64,000 nt of DNA from JAOZHU01 sp964632845. Its GTDB lineage: Archaea > Thermoproteota > Bathyarchaeia > Bathyarchaeales > Bathycorpusculaceae. The notes under the pieces are model-generated. The model worked only from the letters and a program-made list of their open reading frames with translations, did not search any database and was not told where the DNA came from. Positions 40,552 to 48,721 of this stretch are shown piece by piece (positions within the stretch are counted from its first letter, which is position 1; every line of letters begins with the position of its first letter). The DNA is taken from positions 81,121-145,120 of the forward strand of contig CAZWDU010000005.1 of the NCBI GenBank assembly GCA_964632845.1, read 5' to 3'. The position numbers and the translations under genes were made by a program.

Positions 40552-43245
40552 CTATGCCAGAAACCTTTCGAGTTTAGTTAAGCCGATGATTTCGTCGAAG
40601 CTTAAGCCTAAAGCATCCAAAACCTGATCGAAAGTAGAATGCAAGTACGCGACGTACTTGTCAACATCCACCTCATTTTTTGTGGCTAATTCCACCGGCT
40701 TCACATGCGGTGGTCGGCTGGTTTTGACGAAACTGATGAGGTCGCCTGCTTTGATTTCAACCCCGTTGGCGCTCAGAATCTTGGCTGCTTTCACGTGTTG
40801 CGGCGTGGTTTTCGTGTAGCGCTCTATGTCTTCGCCTAGAACTATGTGAAACGCGAGGTCACTGAGATTTTCCCACTCTCTCCGTTTTAGCCGCATGTAG
40901 CGTTCGCGGACGATGTCAGCTATGTCCTTTTTTGCTTTTTCAAATTCTGCAGGGGTCTTGACCTGCGCTAGGCGCTCTTTCATTTTGTTGAAGGCGTTCT
41001 TGATGAAAATCGGGATGTGTCTTTTTTTACCTGTTAATCCTTTAACGTCAACTGTGCCGTCTTCGAGCACCCCAAGGTAGTTCTTTTTGCGGGAGCTGAA
41101 AACCGCGTACCTGTAGACTTTTTCCATGTCTATGCCCATTTTCAACTCATGCTCGGTCCAGCGGGTTACCTCCTCAATCTGCTCTTTGGAGGGGTTTTTG
41201 AGGAACAGGCTGTCCGTGTCACCGTAAAGCACTTGGATGCCTAAGCCCTCGGCTCTCTTAAGTATTTGAGTTATGGAATGCCTTCCAATAGCTGCTGTGG
41301 CTTCCGCTACTGGCGGGCAGTACAAATCAAAGCTGTCAGCGCCGAACACGCCGTAACTGGCGTTTAAAATAACTTTTAACGCGCCTTGGGTGATGCGGTA
41401 CCAGTTTCTCAGTTCCTCAGGCAAGGTTTTGTCTTTGGCTTTCACTTTGTACCAGCGCACGCGCAAGTCCCTCAGTGAGCCAACGAGGAGGCTTTCCATA
41501 GCGCGCTTTTTAGTGCATACCCAGTGCGGCGTGTCTGGTATCATGTTGCTTCGGCATTCAGGGTGTGGGCACAACACAGATTGGTAACCGAGGTTCCACA
41601 CTTTGATTATTGACGGGTACAGGCTTGGAAAGTCCATCACCGCCACGTTAAAGTGGACTCCGGGCACGGGTTCAACGACTATGGCGCCTTTGTATTTTTT
41701 GCCTTTTATGATGGCTGTGGTTGCGGTTGTGCCTTTTTTCGCAAGTATATCCTCCGCGTTTGGAATCAGCATGTTTCTTTTTCTGTGCTCGCGGTGCATG
41801 AAGTTTCGTATCCACCGTGATACGCCTTGGCGGCTTACGTCTTCCATAGGCATGCTACTGATTCTCGCAAGCACAAGAATCAGCTTCATGGGTAATTCAT
41901 CTTCGAGGCTTGTTAGTTTAAACGTGATTTCCGAATCTCTGAGGCAATACCGCGCCAGTTCAGTGTAGCTTAGTTCGCTGAAGGCTTTTTCCAGCTTAAT
42001 TTTCTCTACACCTATCAAAGCGTTGCCCACATCCGCCAGCGTCACGTCGCGGTAGCGGTTGCTGAAAGCGTAAATCTGGATGGACCTGTTGAAGAAAAAC
42101 TTGTACAAGTCAATGTGCACACCGTATTTCAGAAGGCAGACGCGTTTGCCAACATCTATTGGTATTTCACTTTTTCTGATGCCCAGATTCAACGCACGGT
42201 GCGTTAGGTAACGCAGGTCAAAGTCGTCGCCGTTGAATGTTAAAATGAACGGGTACTCCCAAAGCACTTCAAAAACGGCTCTGAGCAAGTCTTCCTCTTT
42301 CTCAAAATATTCCACACTCACGTCTGCAGCCAAGTGCTCGTTGCCTTCGCGGACGCCTTCCCGCTTCAGAAGCAGCACCCGTTTCTGATCGTCTGAGGTG
42401 TACACGGATACGCAGGTTACGGGGTAAGCGGCTTCACGCGGGTCCGGCACTCTTGTGGACACGGACGAGGTGACTTCGATGTCTATGGCTGCTCTGCGGA
42501 ACTTCGGCGCAGGATACTCCAGCAGTCTCGCCCAAGACTCAACATACTCCAACTCTTCCGGCGTCTCGTCTTTGAAACTGCTTTTTAGCTGGGTGAGGGT
42601 TTTCTCGGTTTCTTCCAAAGTCACTGGAACGAGGTCGCCGTTTTTGACTTCGTAAATCATTCCTGGCAGAAGCTGCCTGTCGTAGATGTAGCATTGGTAG
42701 TATTTGATTCGAGCTTCCCAAACCTTTGCCCCTTCACCATCTGCCATGCCAACTGAGTTTTTCTGGAATTCCTCTGGAATTATGTCTCTCAGTGTGCCTT
42801 CGGGTTTGCCTCCGATGGCTAACGGGTCGTTTGCAACGATTTTCGTGACGGTTACGGTTTTGTCGAGAAGTGCGTCAAACTTTTCCTCAGATTCGAACTT
42901 GGCAAATCCCTCGTGGTGAACTACGCGGTCCATTTTTTCCAGTTCACGCTGAGACAGGTTGGTTAAGCAGTAAGGCTGGTGCCCCGTGTTGTCATACCAA
43001 AAGTAGATTTCGCCCGATTGGGGCTCGTACAGTTTTATAACCGCTTTTCTTGAGCGCCCGTCATAGCTTGCGGAGACAAAGTAAGACGGCGGCAGGTTTT
43101 CAGGGGCAACTGGCGGAAAAGCACGGTGTTTCTTCTCTTTTTTCCTTTTCTCAGCCGCAGCGGCTGGCGGCGCTTCCGCTTTTGCCTCTTCCTTAACGGG
43201 CTTTTTAGGCACCTGCGAATAATAGTCTAAGCTTCTCTGCGCCAT
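40552..43245 (-). CDS. polB: Family B DNA polymerase
   Basis: 897 residues. A low-complexity Lys/Ala/Glu N-terminus (about 1-50) is followed by the uracil-recognition/N-terminal domain. The 3'-5' exonuclease has DIEVTSS (about 252) and NGDDFDLRYL. The polymerase has DFPSLYPSI (motif A, about 536), a cysteine-containing insert CPHPECRSNM, KVILNASYGVFGAD (motif B) and YGDTDSLF (motif C, about 673). All catalytic acidic residues are present, so it should be active in replication or repair. The stop directly abuts that of the QueT-like gene. Confidence 0.96.
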   Translation of the reverse strand: MAQRSLDYYSQVPKKPVKEEAKAEAPPAAAAEKRKKEKKHRAFPPVAPENLPPSYFVSASYDGRSRKAVIKLYEPQSGEIYFWYDNTGHQPYCLTNLSQRELEKMDRVVHHEGFAKFESEEKFDALLDKTVTVTKIVANDPLAIGGKPEGTLRDIIPEEFQKNSVGMADGEGAKVWEARIKYYQCYIYDRQLLPGMIYEVKNGDLVPVTLEETEKTLTQLKSSFKDETPEELEYVESWARLLEYPAPKFRRAAIDIEVTSSVSTRVPDPREAAYPVTCVSVYTSDDQKRVLLLKREGVREGNEHLAADVSVEYFEKEEDLLRAVFEVLWEYPFILTFNGDDFDLRYLTHRALNLGIRKSEIPIDVGKRVCLLKYGVHIDLYKFFFNRSIQIYAFSNRYRDVTLADVGNALIGVEKIKLEKAFSELSYTELARYCLRDSEITFKLTSLEDELPMKLILVLARISSMPMEDVSRQGVSRWIRNFMHREHRKRNMLIPNAEDILAKKGTTATTAIIKGKKYKGAIVVEPVPGVHFNVAVMDFPSLYPSIIKVWNLGYQSVLCPHPECRSNMIPDTPHWVCTKKRAMESLLVGSLRDLRVRWYKVKAKDKTLPEELRNWYRITQGALKVILNASYGVFGADSFDLYCPPVAEATAAIGRHSITQILKRAEGLGIQVLYGDTDSLFLKNPSKEQIEEVTRWTEHELKMGIDMEKVYRYAVFSSRKKNYLGVLEDGTVDVKGLTGKKRHIPIFIKNAFNKMKERLAQVKTPAEFEKAKKDIADIVRERYMRLKRREWENLSDLAFHIVLGEDIERYTKTTPQHVKAAKILSANGVEIKAGDLISFVKTSRPPHVKPVELATKNEVDVDKYVAYLHSTFDQVLDALGLSFDEIIGLTKLERFLA

Positions 43246-43379
43246 TCTCTTCTTAACCCTTAGCCCTATTCTTTGGCTTCATTAGACTAAAGTCTTTACT
43301 GGCTTATCAGTCACACGGTATTAAAGCCTCTTTAACTCTTATTTAGCACTACTGTGTTGCTTATGCTGTGTGAAACGCG

Positions 43380-44726
43380 TTGCTGAAGGACGCTTGGACG
43401 GTTGCCATCGAAACCCTAAGCTGGATAGAAATGCAAAAACTAAGCGAACGTCTGGCCCTAGCGCGAACAGTCAAGCAACTGAACATCAGCAATACTGACG
43501 CTGTAAGATATGGCTACGGGCTTGTCTGCGAAACCATCCGACGCAAAAACCTCATAGACGCTTTCGTTAACAGCGTGCTGAAACCCAAAACCATAAGCGA
43601 ATTCACCCTAGGCGTTCAAGCGTTTCTGAGGCTTTACGTTTACCAAACTCGAATCGCAAAACAATGGCTCCGAATAGATGTGGCAGAAGCCGCAGGCATA
43701 GCCAAGCTGGCGCGGGCGATTCTAGGCTGGAAAACTCTAAGCGAAGTTGAACCCTTCTTAGGCTTACTGCTCACCCGACAAGTAGCGCCCATTCTAGAGG
43801 AAATGAGCGATGAAAAACGCGTAAGCCTCCAAACATTTCATCCAATCTGGTTCGTCAAATACTGCTTCAACCTTCTCGGTCGCAACGAAGCAACAGCTTT
43901 CCTCCAAGGAAGCGTAAATCCACCGCCCACATACATCAGGCTAAACACACTCCGCGCTTCCACAGAAGAAATCACGGAAAAACTCACAACGGAAGGCGTT
44001 AAAATAGAAAAAGTTGAATTGCTGAAACACGCCTACAAAATCGCAGGTGCAAAGCAGCCTTTAACGCGAACAACGAGCTTCCAACAAGGCTTATTTTATA
44101 TTCAGGACAAGGCAAGTTGCTATGCCGCTGAAGTTGCCAACCCAGCGCCACACATGACGGTTTTAGACGTTTGCGCAGCGCCCGGAGCAAAAACCACGTA
44201 CTTAGCACAGCTTATGCAGAATCAAGGCTCAATTTACTCAGTGGACTACTCTGTGCGAAGAATGCAAACGTGGCAAAGAGAGGTGTCTCGTATGGGTGTT
44301 GAAATCGCAGAGCCCGTAATCACAGACGCGCGCAGTTCGCTGCCTTTCGCAGCGGAAGCTGACATCGTAATCTTAGACCCTCCATGCACCAGCACAGGCG
44401 CTTTTGGGAAGTTTCCGTCAGCCAAGTGGCGGCTTACTCCGCGCTCAATTGAGCACATGGGTGAGATTCAGTGGCAGATAATCAATAACTGCGCTGAAAA
44501 AGTGAAAGCTGGCGGAGTCTTAGCTTACTCTACTTGTAGCGTAACGGTTGAGGAAAACGAAGCGATAATTGAACGTTTCTTGAAGGGACATCCTGAATTC
44601 TCTTTGGCGGACATAAATCCGAAGATAGGTGTGCCCGGCTTAAGAGGGCTGACTAAGTGCCAACGGCTTTACCCGCACGTTCACCAGTGTAACGGTTTCT
44701 TCATCGCGAGACTGCAAAAAGCATAG
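43380..44726 (+). CDS. RNA (cytosine-5) methyltransferase, NOL1/NOP2/Sun family
   Basis: 448 residues from TTG 43380. The N-terminal 150 residues are NusB-like and helical, and a RRM-like linker contains PPPTYIRLNTLRAS. The catalytic core has VLDVCAAPGAKTTYLAQLM (SAM site), LDPPCTSTGAFGK and YSTCSVTVEENEAI, the two catalytic cysteines of this family. It methylates C5 of cytosine in tRNA or rRNA; the exact site is not predictable. Divergent from polB with about 134 bases between. Confidence 0.93.
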   Translation: MLKDAWTVAIETLSWIEMQKLSERLALARTVKQLNISNTDAVRYGYGLVCETIRRKNLIDAFVNSVLKPKTISEFTLGVQAFLRLYVYQTRIAKQWLRIDVAEAAGIAKLARAILGWKTLSEVEPFLGLLLTRQVAPILEEMSDEKRVSLQTFHPIWFVKYCFNLLGRNEATAFLQGSVNPPPTYIRLNTLRASTEEITEKLTTEGVKIEKVELLKHAYKIAGAKQPLTRTTSFQQGLFYIQDKASCYAAEVANPAPHMTVLDVCAAPGAKTTYLAQLMQNQGSIYSVDYSVRRMQTWQREVSRMGVEIAEPVITDARSSLPFAAEADIVILDPPCTSTGAFGKFPSAKWRLTPRSIEHMGEIQWQIINNCAEKVKAGGVLAYSTCSVTVEENEAIIERFLKGHPEFSLADINPKIGVPGLRGLTKCQRLYPHVHQCNGFFIARLQKA

Positions 44727-44903
44727 TTAGCCGAAAAAGGTGAGCAGCTCTTTCTGCTGAACCAATGCGAAAATCATGTGTGGGCGAAGGAAGCATTCTG
44801 GGAAACAGCTAATTCGATATAGAACTATATAGATTATTGGGAGCATACATAAAAGTTGCCTTTATACATATAGATTTGAAGTGTGAGAGAAGAGGTGAAA
44901 CAA

Positions 44904-45086
44904 ATGTTATCACGAGATTGTGATGGCTGCTCCCAACTTAAAGCCTGCGGAAAACGCTACCGAAAAGTAGCAAAAGGCGAAAAAGTCTACTGTCCCGACG
45001 GCACAGCCCACCTTGTAGACGAAGATGCTGTAATCCAAGGCATCAACGTAATCGAACAACAAATAGAAATGTACCAACCCGCATAA
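44904..45086 (+). CDS. Small cysteine-rich protein, 60 residues
   Basis: ATG 44904 has GAGGTGA eight bases upstream; TATA-like TTTATACATA is at 44861-44870. The protein begins LSRDCDGCSQLKACGKRYRK and has a further cysteine in VYCPDGTAHLVDED, so four cysteines in C-x2-C-x5-C-x15-C, a likely zinc or Fe-S knuckle, followed by an acidic helix. No function known to me. A T-run after the stop suggests independent transcription. Confidence 0.72.
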   Translation: MLSRDCDGCSQLKACGKRYRKVAKGEKVYCPDGTAHLVDEDAVIQGINVIEQQIEMYQPA

Positions 45087-45090
45087 ATCT

Positions 45091-45099
45091 CATTTTTTT
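45091..45099 (+). terminator. Oligo-T terminator
   Basis: CATTTTTTTCC immediately after the stop of the small cysteine-rich gene, with no hairpin needed, as is common for archaeal intrinsic termination. The gene-free stretch from here to 45323 shows nothing else. Confidence 0.4.
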
Positions 45100-45323
45100 C
45101 CATTAAAAAACGTTAAACTCACCGCGAAACCTATACCGCACTTCTCTTGAAGAGAGAACTGCACGTTTTCCAGCATTGTATGTTTACGCATTTCTGAAAC
45201 ACTATAGGCATAGCAGTATAGTTTTTCATAAGTTGCCTGTGCTCAGTTAACTGCACATGTGACCGCCTAAACAATAGCAAACTCTAAAAAGGGACGCTGT
45301 GTTACAGGGCAAAGCGAGTTTCA

Positions 45324-46055
45324 ATGACGCCTAAACGAAAGTATAAACGAGGCTATTCCGTAGCCGTGTTAATCGGGTTAGAGGAAAACCTTGCGATTTT
45401 GTGGAAAGTTTTCAGCAACATAGTCAAGTACGAAACCACCGTCCAGCTTGAAGGCACACGAAACGATGTGAAGGCATTGTACAACTTTCACGAAGCCGTA
45501 ATCAACGCGTTGCGACCCACATTGAAGGAAGGCGTGCGAAGCGCTGTTCTTGCTTCACCAGCAAAAAGCAACTACGGCAAAAACTTCATCACGCATGTTC
45601 AACTGCATCATGCGTGGCTCACTCAGGGTTCAAGCAAAGTATCCTTTTCAGAGGTCACAGGTTCAGCATCCGCCCTGCCTCAAGTGGCTCTTCTCGTAAA
45701 AAGCCCCGTCTTCCACCAAGCGCTCAGCGAAACCACATTGGAAGAGGCTGAAATTCTCGCGGAACTGCTTGAGAAGCGGCTTAACGCGCCCAGCCGCGAC
45801 GCACTTGTGTTTTACTCGCTTATGGACATCGAGAACTCGATTTATGGGTCGTGGAAGCAGGGTAAGCCAAAGCCTGAGTATCTGCTGCTTACGGACGCGT
45901 ATCTTGCTCGCAGCCGCGCAAAAAACAAGCTGCACAGACTAATGCAGGTTGCTGCAAACAAAAGCGTCAAAGTGAAAATTCTTGATGTGAAGTCTCCTAC
46001 TGGCACGCGTGTTGCACAGTTTGGCGGTCTCGTTCTTTTGGCGGTACTTGGTTAG
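45324..46055 (+). CDS. Pelota/eRF1-related protein lacking the N-terminal domain
   Basis: 243 residues. YSVAVLIGLEENLAILWKVF opens a domain like the central domain of Pelota/eRF1, with FHEAVINALRPTLKEGVRSA and VQLHHAWLTQGSSKVSF. The end, VKVKILDVKSPTGTRVAQFG then GLVLLAVLG, resembles the last strand of domain 3, where Pelota and eRF1 close with a GGI-x-AILR element. There is no GGQ motif and no Sm-like N-terminal domain. It could be a ribosome-rescue or release-factor paralogue. The family assignment is tentative. Confidence 0.6.
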   Translation: MTPKRKYKRGYSVAVLIGLEENLAILWKVFSNIVKYETTVQLEGTRNDVKALYNFHEAVINALRPTLKEGVRSAVLASPAKSNYGKNFITHVQLHHAWLTQGSSKVSFSEVTGSASALPQVALLVKSPVFHQALSETTLEEAEILAELLEKRLNAPSRDALVFYSLMDIENSIYGSWKQGKPKPEYLLLTDAYLARSRAKNKLHRLMQVAANKSVKVKILDVKSPTGTRVAQFGGLVLLAVLG

Positions 46056-46061
46056 GCAGAG

Positions 46062-46394
46062 TCATTTTTTGCGAATGTTACATTGGAGCACTTTTGGGCA
46101 GACTAGGCACTCGTCAGGCAACGGTGCGTCCTCTGGTAGAGTGTTTAGCAGTCCGGAGAAGTGCGCACATTTTGCTGGTGAATCGAAGACCATTGGATAT
46201 TCTGTTGCGCGTACGTCGACGATTTTTAAGCCTTCAGTGACAATGTCAAGTTTTGACATGCAGTATGGACATGCGTAAAAGGACTGCCGTGGAATTGTGG
46301 ATGTGTCGGTTAGCACTGTGGGTTTATCGAATGTTTTCTCACAGCCTTTGTAGGGGCATTTGAGTTTGTCGTCGTGTAGGTGAAATAGCGCCAT
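46062..46394 (-). CDS. Small zinc-finger-like protein
   Basis: 110 residues starting MALFHLHDDKLKCPYKGCEK, with a second pair YACPYCMSKLD and later cysteines in AKCAHFSGLL, DECLVCPKVLQC. The first four cysteines look like a split zinc ribbon, and the last four may make another site or an Fe-S cluster. Convergent with the Pelota-like gene. No known family recognised. Confidence 0.65.
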   Translation of the reverse strand: MALFHLHDDKLKCPYKGCEKTFDKPTVLTDTSTIPRQSFYACPYCMSKLDIVTEGLKIVDVRATEYPMVFDSPAKCAHFSGLLNTLPEDAPLPDECLVCPKVLQCNIRKK

Positions 46395-46500
46395 TTTTTG
46401 TTTTCTCTCCCTTTTGCGCGCCTGGTATATATCTTGAATGTTAATATTTTATAAACATTTCCGTCGACACGCACAACACAACTACACAATACCATAAAGG

Positions 46501-46574
46501 AGCCTCGAGCGGGCCTTGATCCCGCGGCCTGCTGCTTACAAGGCAGCCGCTCTACCTGGCTGAGCTATCGAGGC
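46501..46574 (-). tRNA. tRNA-Thr (anticodon TGT)
   Basis: A complete cloverleaf is read on the minus strand: acceptor GCCTCGA/TCGAGGC, D-arm GCTC/GAGC, anticodon stem GCTGC/GCAGC with loop CTTGTAA (anticodon TGT), T-stem GCGGG/CCCGC with loop ATCAAGG. The discriminator is T, usual for threonine in archaea. The 3' CCA is not encoded. Position 54 is A, not the usual T, and position 60 is G. No intron. Confidence 0.93.
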
Positions 46575-46722
46575 GTTGTGCGAACGTTAATTCAGTGATG
46601 TGGAAGGTGTTTTTAAATGTTCGGAAGTGTTTGTTGTGGTGAGCATTAATCTTAAAAAGTGTGTGTGTCTAAAGTTTAAAGTTGAGGGTTGTGTTGTGGG
46701 TTTTTTCGTTGGGGGTTGTTGA

Positions 46723-47751
46723 GTGGGTAAGGTGAAGGCTCGAAAGGCTGGTGTGGGTGGAACTAGTGGCGGGTTAGGCGAGCGGGGGATAATTGAGCTT
46801 TTGAGGGGGCATTTTGCTGTTTTGCCTGGTGTGGCGGTGGGTTTTGGGGATGATGTTTCTGCTGTGGCTTTGGGTGGTGGGCGGGTTGCTGTTTTGAAAA
46901 CGGATATGCTTGTTGGTAAGACTGATGTTCCTAGGGGGATGAGTTTTTGGCAGGCGGCGCGGAAGGCGGTGGTTATGAATGTTAGTGATTTTGCGGCTAA
47001 GGGTGTTGTGCCGAAGGCGGCGCTTGTTGCGTTGGGGTTGTCGAGGCGTTTGCTGCGGAGGGATTTGGAGGAGATTGCTGGGGGGTTGAATGCGGGTGCG
47101 CAGCAGTATGGTGTGTATGTTGTTGGTGGGGATACTGGGGAGGCTTCGGATTTGGTTGTGGCTGTGTCTTTGTTTGGGACTGCTGAGAAGAAAGCGTTGA
47201 TGTTGCGTAGTGGTGCTAAGGTTGGTGATGTTGTGGCGGTTACGGGGTTTTTTGGTAAGTCTGCGGCGGGTTTGCGGTTGCTTTTGGATGGTTTGGCTGT
47301 TTCGGATGAGTTGCGTGAGGTGTTGGTGGGTGCGGTTTTTATGCCGCAGGCGCGGTTGAAGGAGGGTTTGGCGCTTAGCAGTTGTGGGGCTGTTTCGGCT
47401 TCGATTGATTCTAGTGATGGTTTGGCTTGGAGTTTGCATGAGCTTGCGAGGATGAGTAATGTGGGTTTTTTGGTTAATAGTGTGCCTGTGGCGCGTGAGG
47501 TGCGGTGTTTTGCTGAGTTTAATGGGTTGGATGAGTTGGAGTTGGCGCTTTACGGTGGGGAGGAGTATGAGTTGGTGGTTACGGTTAAGCCTAAACTGTG
47601 GGAGGCTGCGGAGTCGGCTGTTGAAGCGGTTGGCGGTTGCTTGTTGCCTATTGGGAAGGTTACGCGGGATAAGCGGGTTATGTTGGAAGTTGAAGGGAAA
47701 AAGTGTCCGATTGAAGCGCGTGGTTGGGAGCACTTCAAGAGCAAGGTTTAG
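46723..47751 (+). CDS. thiL: Thiamine-monophosphate kinase
   Basis: 342 residues from GTG 46723. ThiL motifs are VAVGFGDDVSAVAL (ATP/Mg), LKTDMLVGKTDVP, ARKAVVMNVSDFAAKGVVP, YVVGGDTGEASD and SIDSSDGLAWSL, with the family's C-terminal IGKVTRDK. It phosphorylates thiamine monophosphate to thiamine diphosphate. The coding strand is conspicuously rich in G and T (many GTG, TTG, TTT, GGT codons), unlike its neighbours, and this produces long false frames on the other strand. Confidence 0.94.
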   Translation: MGKVKARKAGVGGTSGGLGERGIIELLRGHFAVLPGVAVGFGDDVSAVALGGGRVAVLKTDMLVGKTDVPRGMSFWQAARKAVVMNVSDFAAKGVVPKAALVALGLSRRLLRRDLEEIAGGLNAGAQQYGVYVVGGDTGEASDLVVAVSLFGTAEKKALMLRSGAKVGDVVAVTGFFGKSAAGLRLLLDGLAVSDELREVLVGAVFMPQARLKEGLALSSCGAVSASIDSSDGLAWSLHELARMSNVGFLVNSVPVAREVRCFAEFNGLDELELALYGGEEYELVVTVKPKLWEAAESAVEAVGGCLLPIGKVTRDKRVMLEVEGKKCPIEARGWEHFKSKV

Positions 47752-48305
47752 CTTTGGTGGTCCAGCAGGTAATTCAGCACGGTTATGCATGAAGCAGCCA
47801 GATACGGTTGTTTTCCAAGGCTAACTTTTTCTCCGTATCTTAACGCGAACGTTTCAGCCTTTTTGGGTAAGCCCACATGGTCGCCAAGCACAAAAACCGC
47901 ATCACCAGCAAGCTCTGCGTCAGCGATGCTTTTTCCGCCTTCTTCAAGAACGTACACTTTGCAGGTTTCCGCTTTGGATTTGAGTAACGCTTCGAAGCTT
48001 GTTTTGTTTAGGTTTATTCCTGGGTGGGTTTTGCCTGCGAGAACTTTGCGCAGGATGCTTTGCCAAGTGTCCACGTCTGTGCGTACGTCGTAGAGTGTTT
48101 CGCCGTTGATTTGGATGTGTAAGGGTGGGTTTGGTGGTCCGTTTAGGATGGCGTGGAAGGTTACGTTTCTGCGTAACCCATGTGAGAGAAAGAGGCTGGC
48201 GACGATGCACTCGTGAACTATGTCTAATCTTCCAGCATCATGCAGGTTAGCGAAGGCTGAGTCGGTTCTGCCTAAACGCGAAAACAATATGAATTCACGG
48301 GGCAA
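47748..48305 (-). CDS. trmY: tRNA (pseudouridine54-N1)-methyltransferase
   Basis: 185 residues from TTG 48305 (PREFILFSRLGRTD), preceded by GGGTGATG; the longer frame to 48359 has no family match. SPOUT-type TrmY (DUF358) motifs are GRLDIVHECIVASLFLSHG, FVLGDHVGLPKK near the SAM knot, and PYLAASCITVLNYLLD. It makes N1-methylpseudouridine at tRNA position 54. It overlaps the thiL stop by four bases on the opposite strand. A TATA-like GTATAAGC lies near 48376-48383 (minus strand). Confidence 0.92.
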   Translation of the reverse strand: MPREFILFSRLGRTDSAFANLHDAGRLDIVHECIVASLFLSHGLRRNVTFHAILNGPPNPPLHIQINGETLYDVRTDVDTWQSILRKVLAGKTHPGINLNKTSFEALLKSKAETCKVYVLEEGGKSIADAELAGDAVFVLGDHVGLPKKAETFALRYGEKVSLGKQPYLAASCITVLNYLLDHQS

Positions 48306-48553
48306 ACATGCATCACCCAAGGAAATGCTACAGGCATTTAGACTTTTAAGCACTTCCAAACCTAGCGCTCGGAAAAGCTTATACCCCCTCTATTTAAACT
48401 ATAAATAGGATTCTGTGAGATTTTGTTACCTCTTCGGTGTCGGCTTTTTTCTGCTCATCATTGGAAAATTTCGGTGTCTAACTGGTATTTTTGGGGTTTT
48501 TTGGGTTTAACATATAGTTTTTGCGAAAAAACATTCAAGGGGGTGAAAACCTT
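48306..48553. other. Gene-free stretch upstream of trmY
   Basis: It contains the inverted repeat CTATTTA-N5-TAAATAG (48390-48408) next to a likely trmY TATA element, then T/G-rich sequence with no frame of note until the small hydrophobic frame at 48554. A TATA-like AACATATAG lies at about 48509 on the plus strand. Confidence 0.4.
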
Positions 48554-48721
48554 TTGAATGATGTGGATGCAATATGCTTCTCGTTAGTTTTCATTGGTTT
48601 TTTGCTGGTGCTTCTATGAATAGTTATTACGGCTTTTTGGGGGCTTTGGGTTCTCTATTCTGGGGTTGCTGTTGCGATTCTAGGCGCTGTTTTATTAGCT
48701 TACATAAATCTTCGACATTAG
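48554..48721 (+). pseudogene. Tiny two-helix membrane protein frame interrupted by TGA
   Basis: GGGGGTGA (about 48538-48545) precedes TTG 48554, which opens a 21-codon hydrophobic frame (MNDVDAICFSLVFIGFLLVL). A TGA follows at 48617-48619. The same frame then continues for 33 codons with a second membrane-like stretch (TAFWGLWVLYSGVAVAILG, ending AYINLRH) to TAG at 48719. A TATA-like AACATATAG is upstream at about 48509. It may be a nonsense-inactivated gene, a 21-residue peptide, or a recoded UGA. It overlaps the end of the gene at 48627 on the other strand. Confidence 0.4.

Noticed and set aside
46774..47790. 338-codon frame on the minus strand opposite thiL
   Set aside because: It is a product of the G/T-biased codons of thiL on the other strand; its sequence is low-complexity (Thr, Asn, Arg, His, Gln) and resembles no fold.
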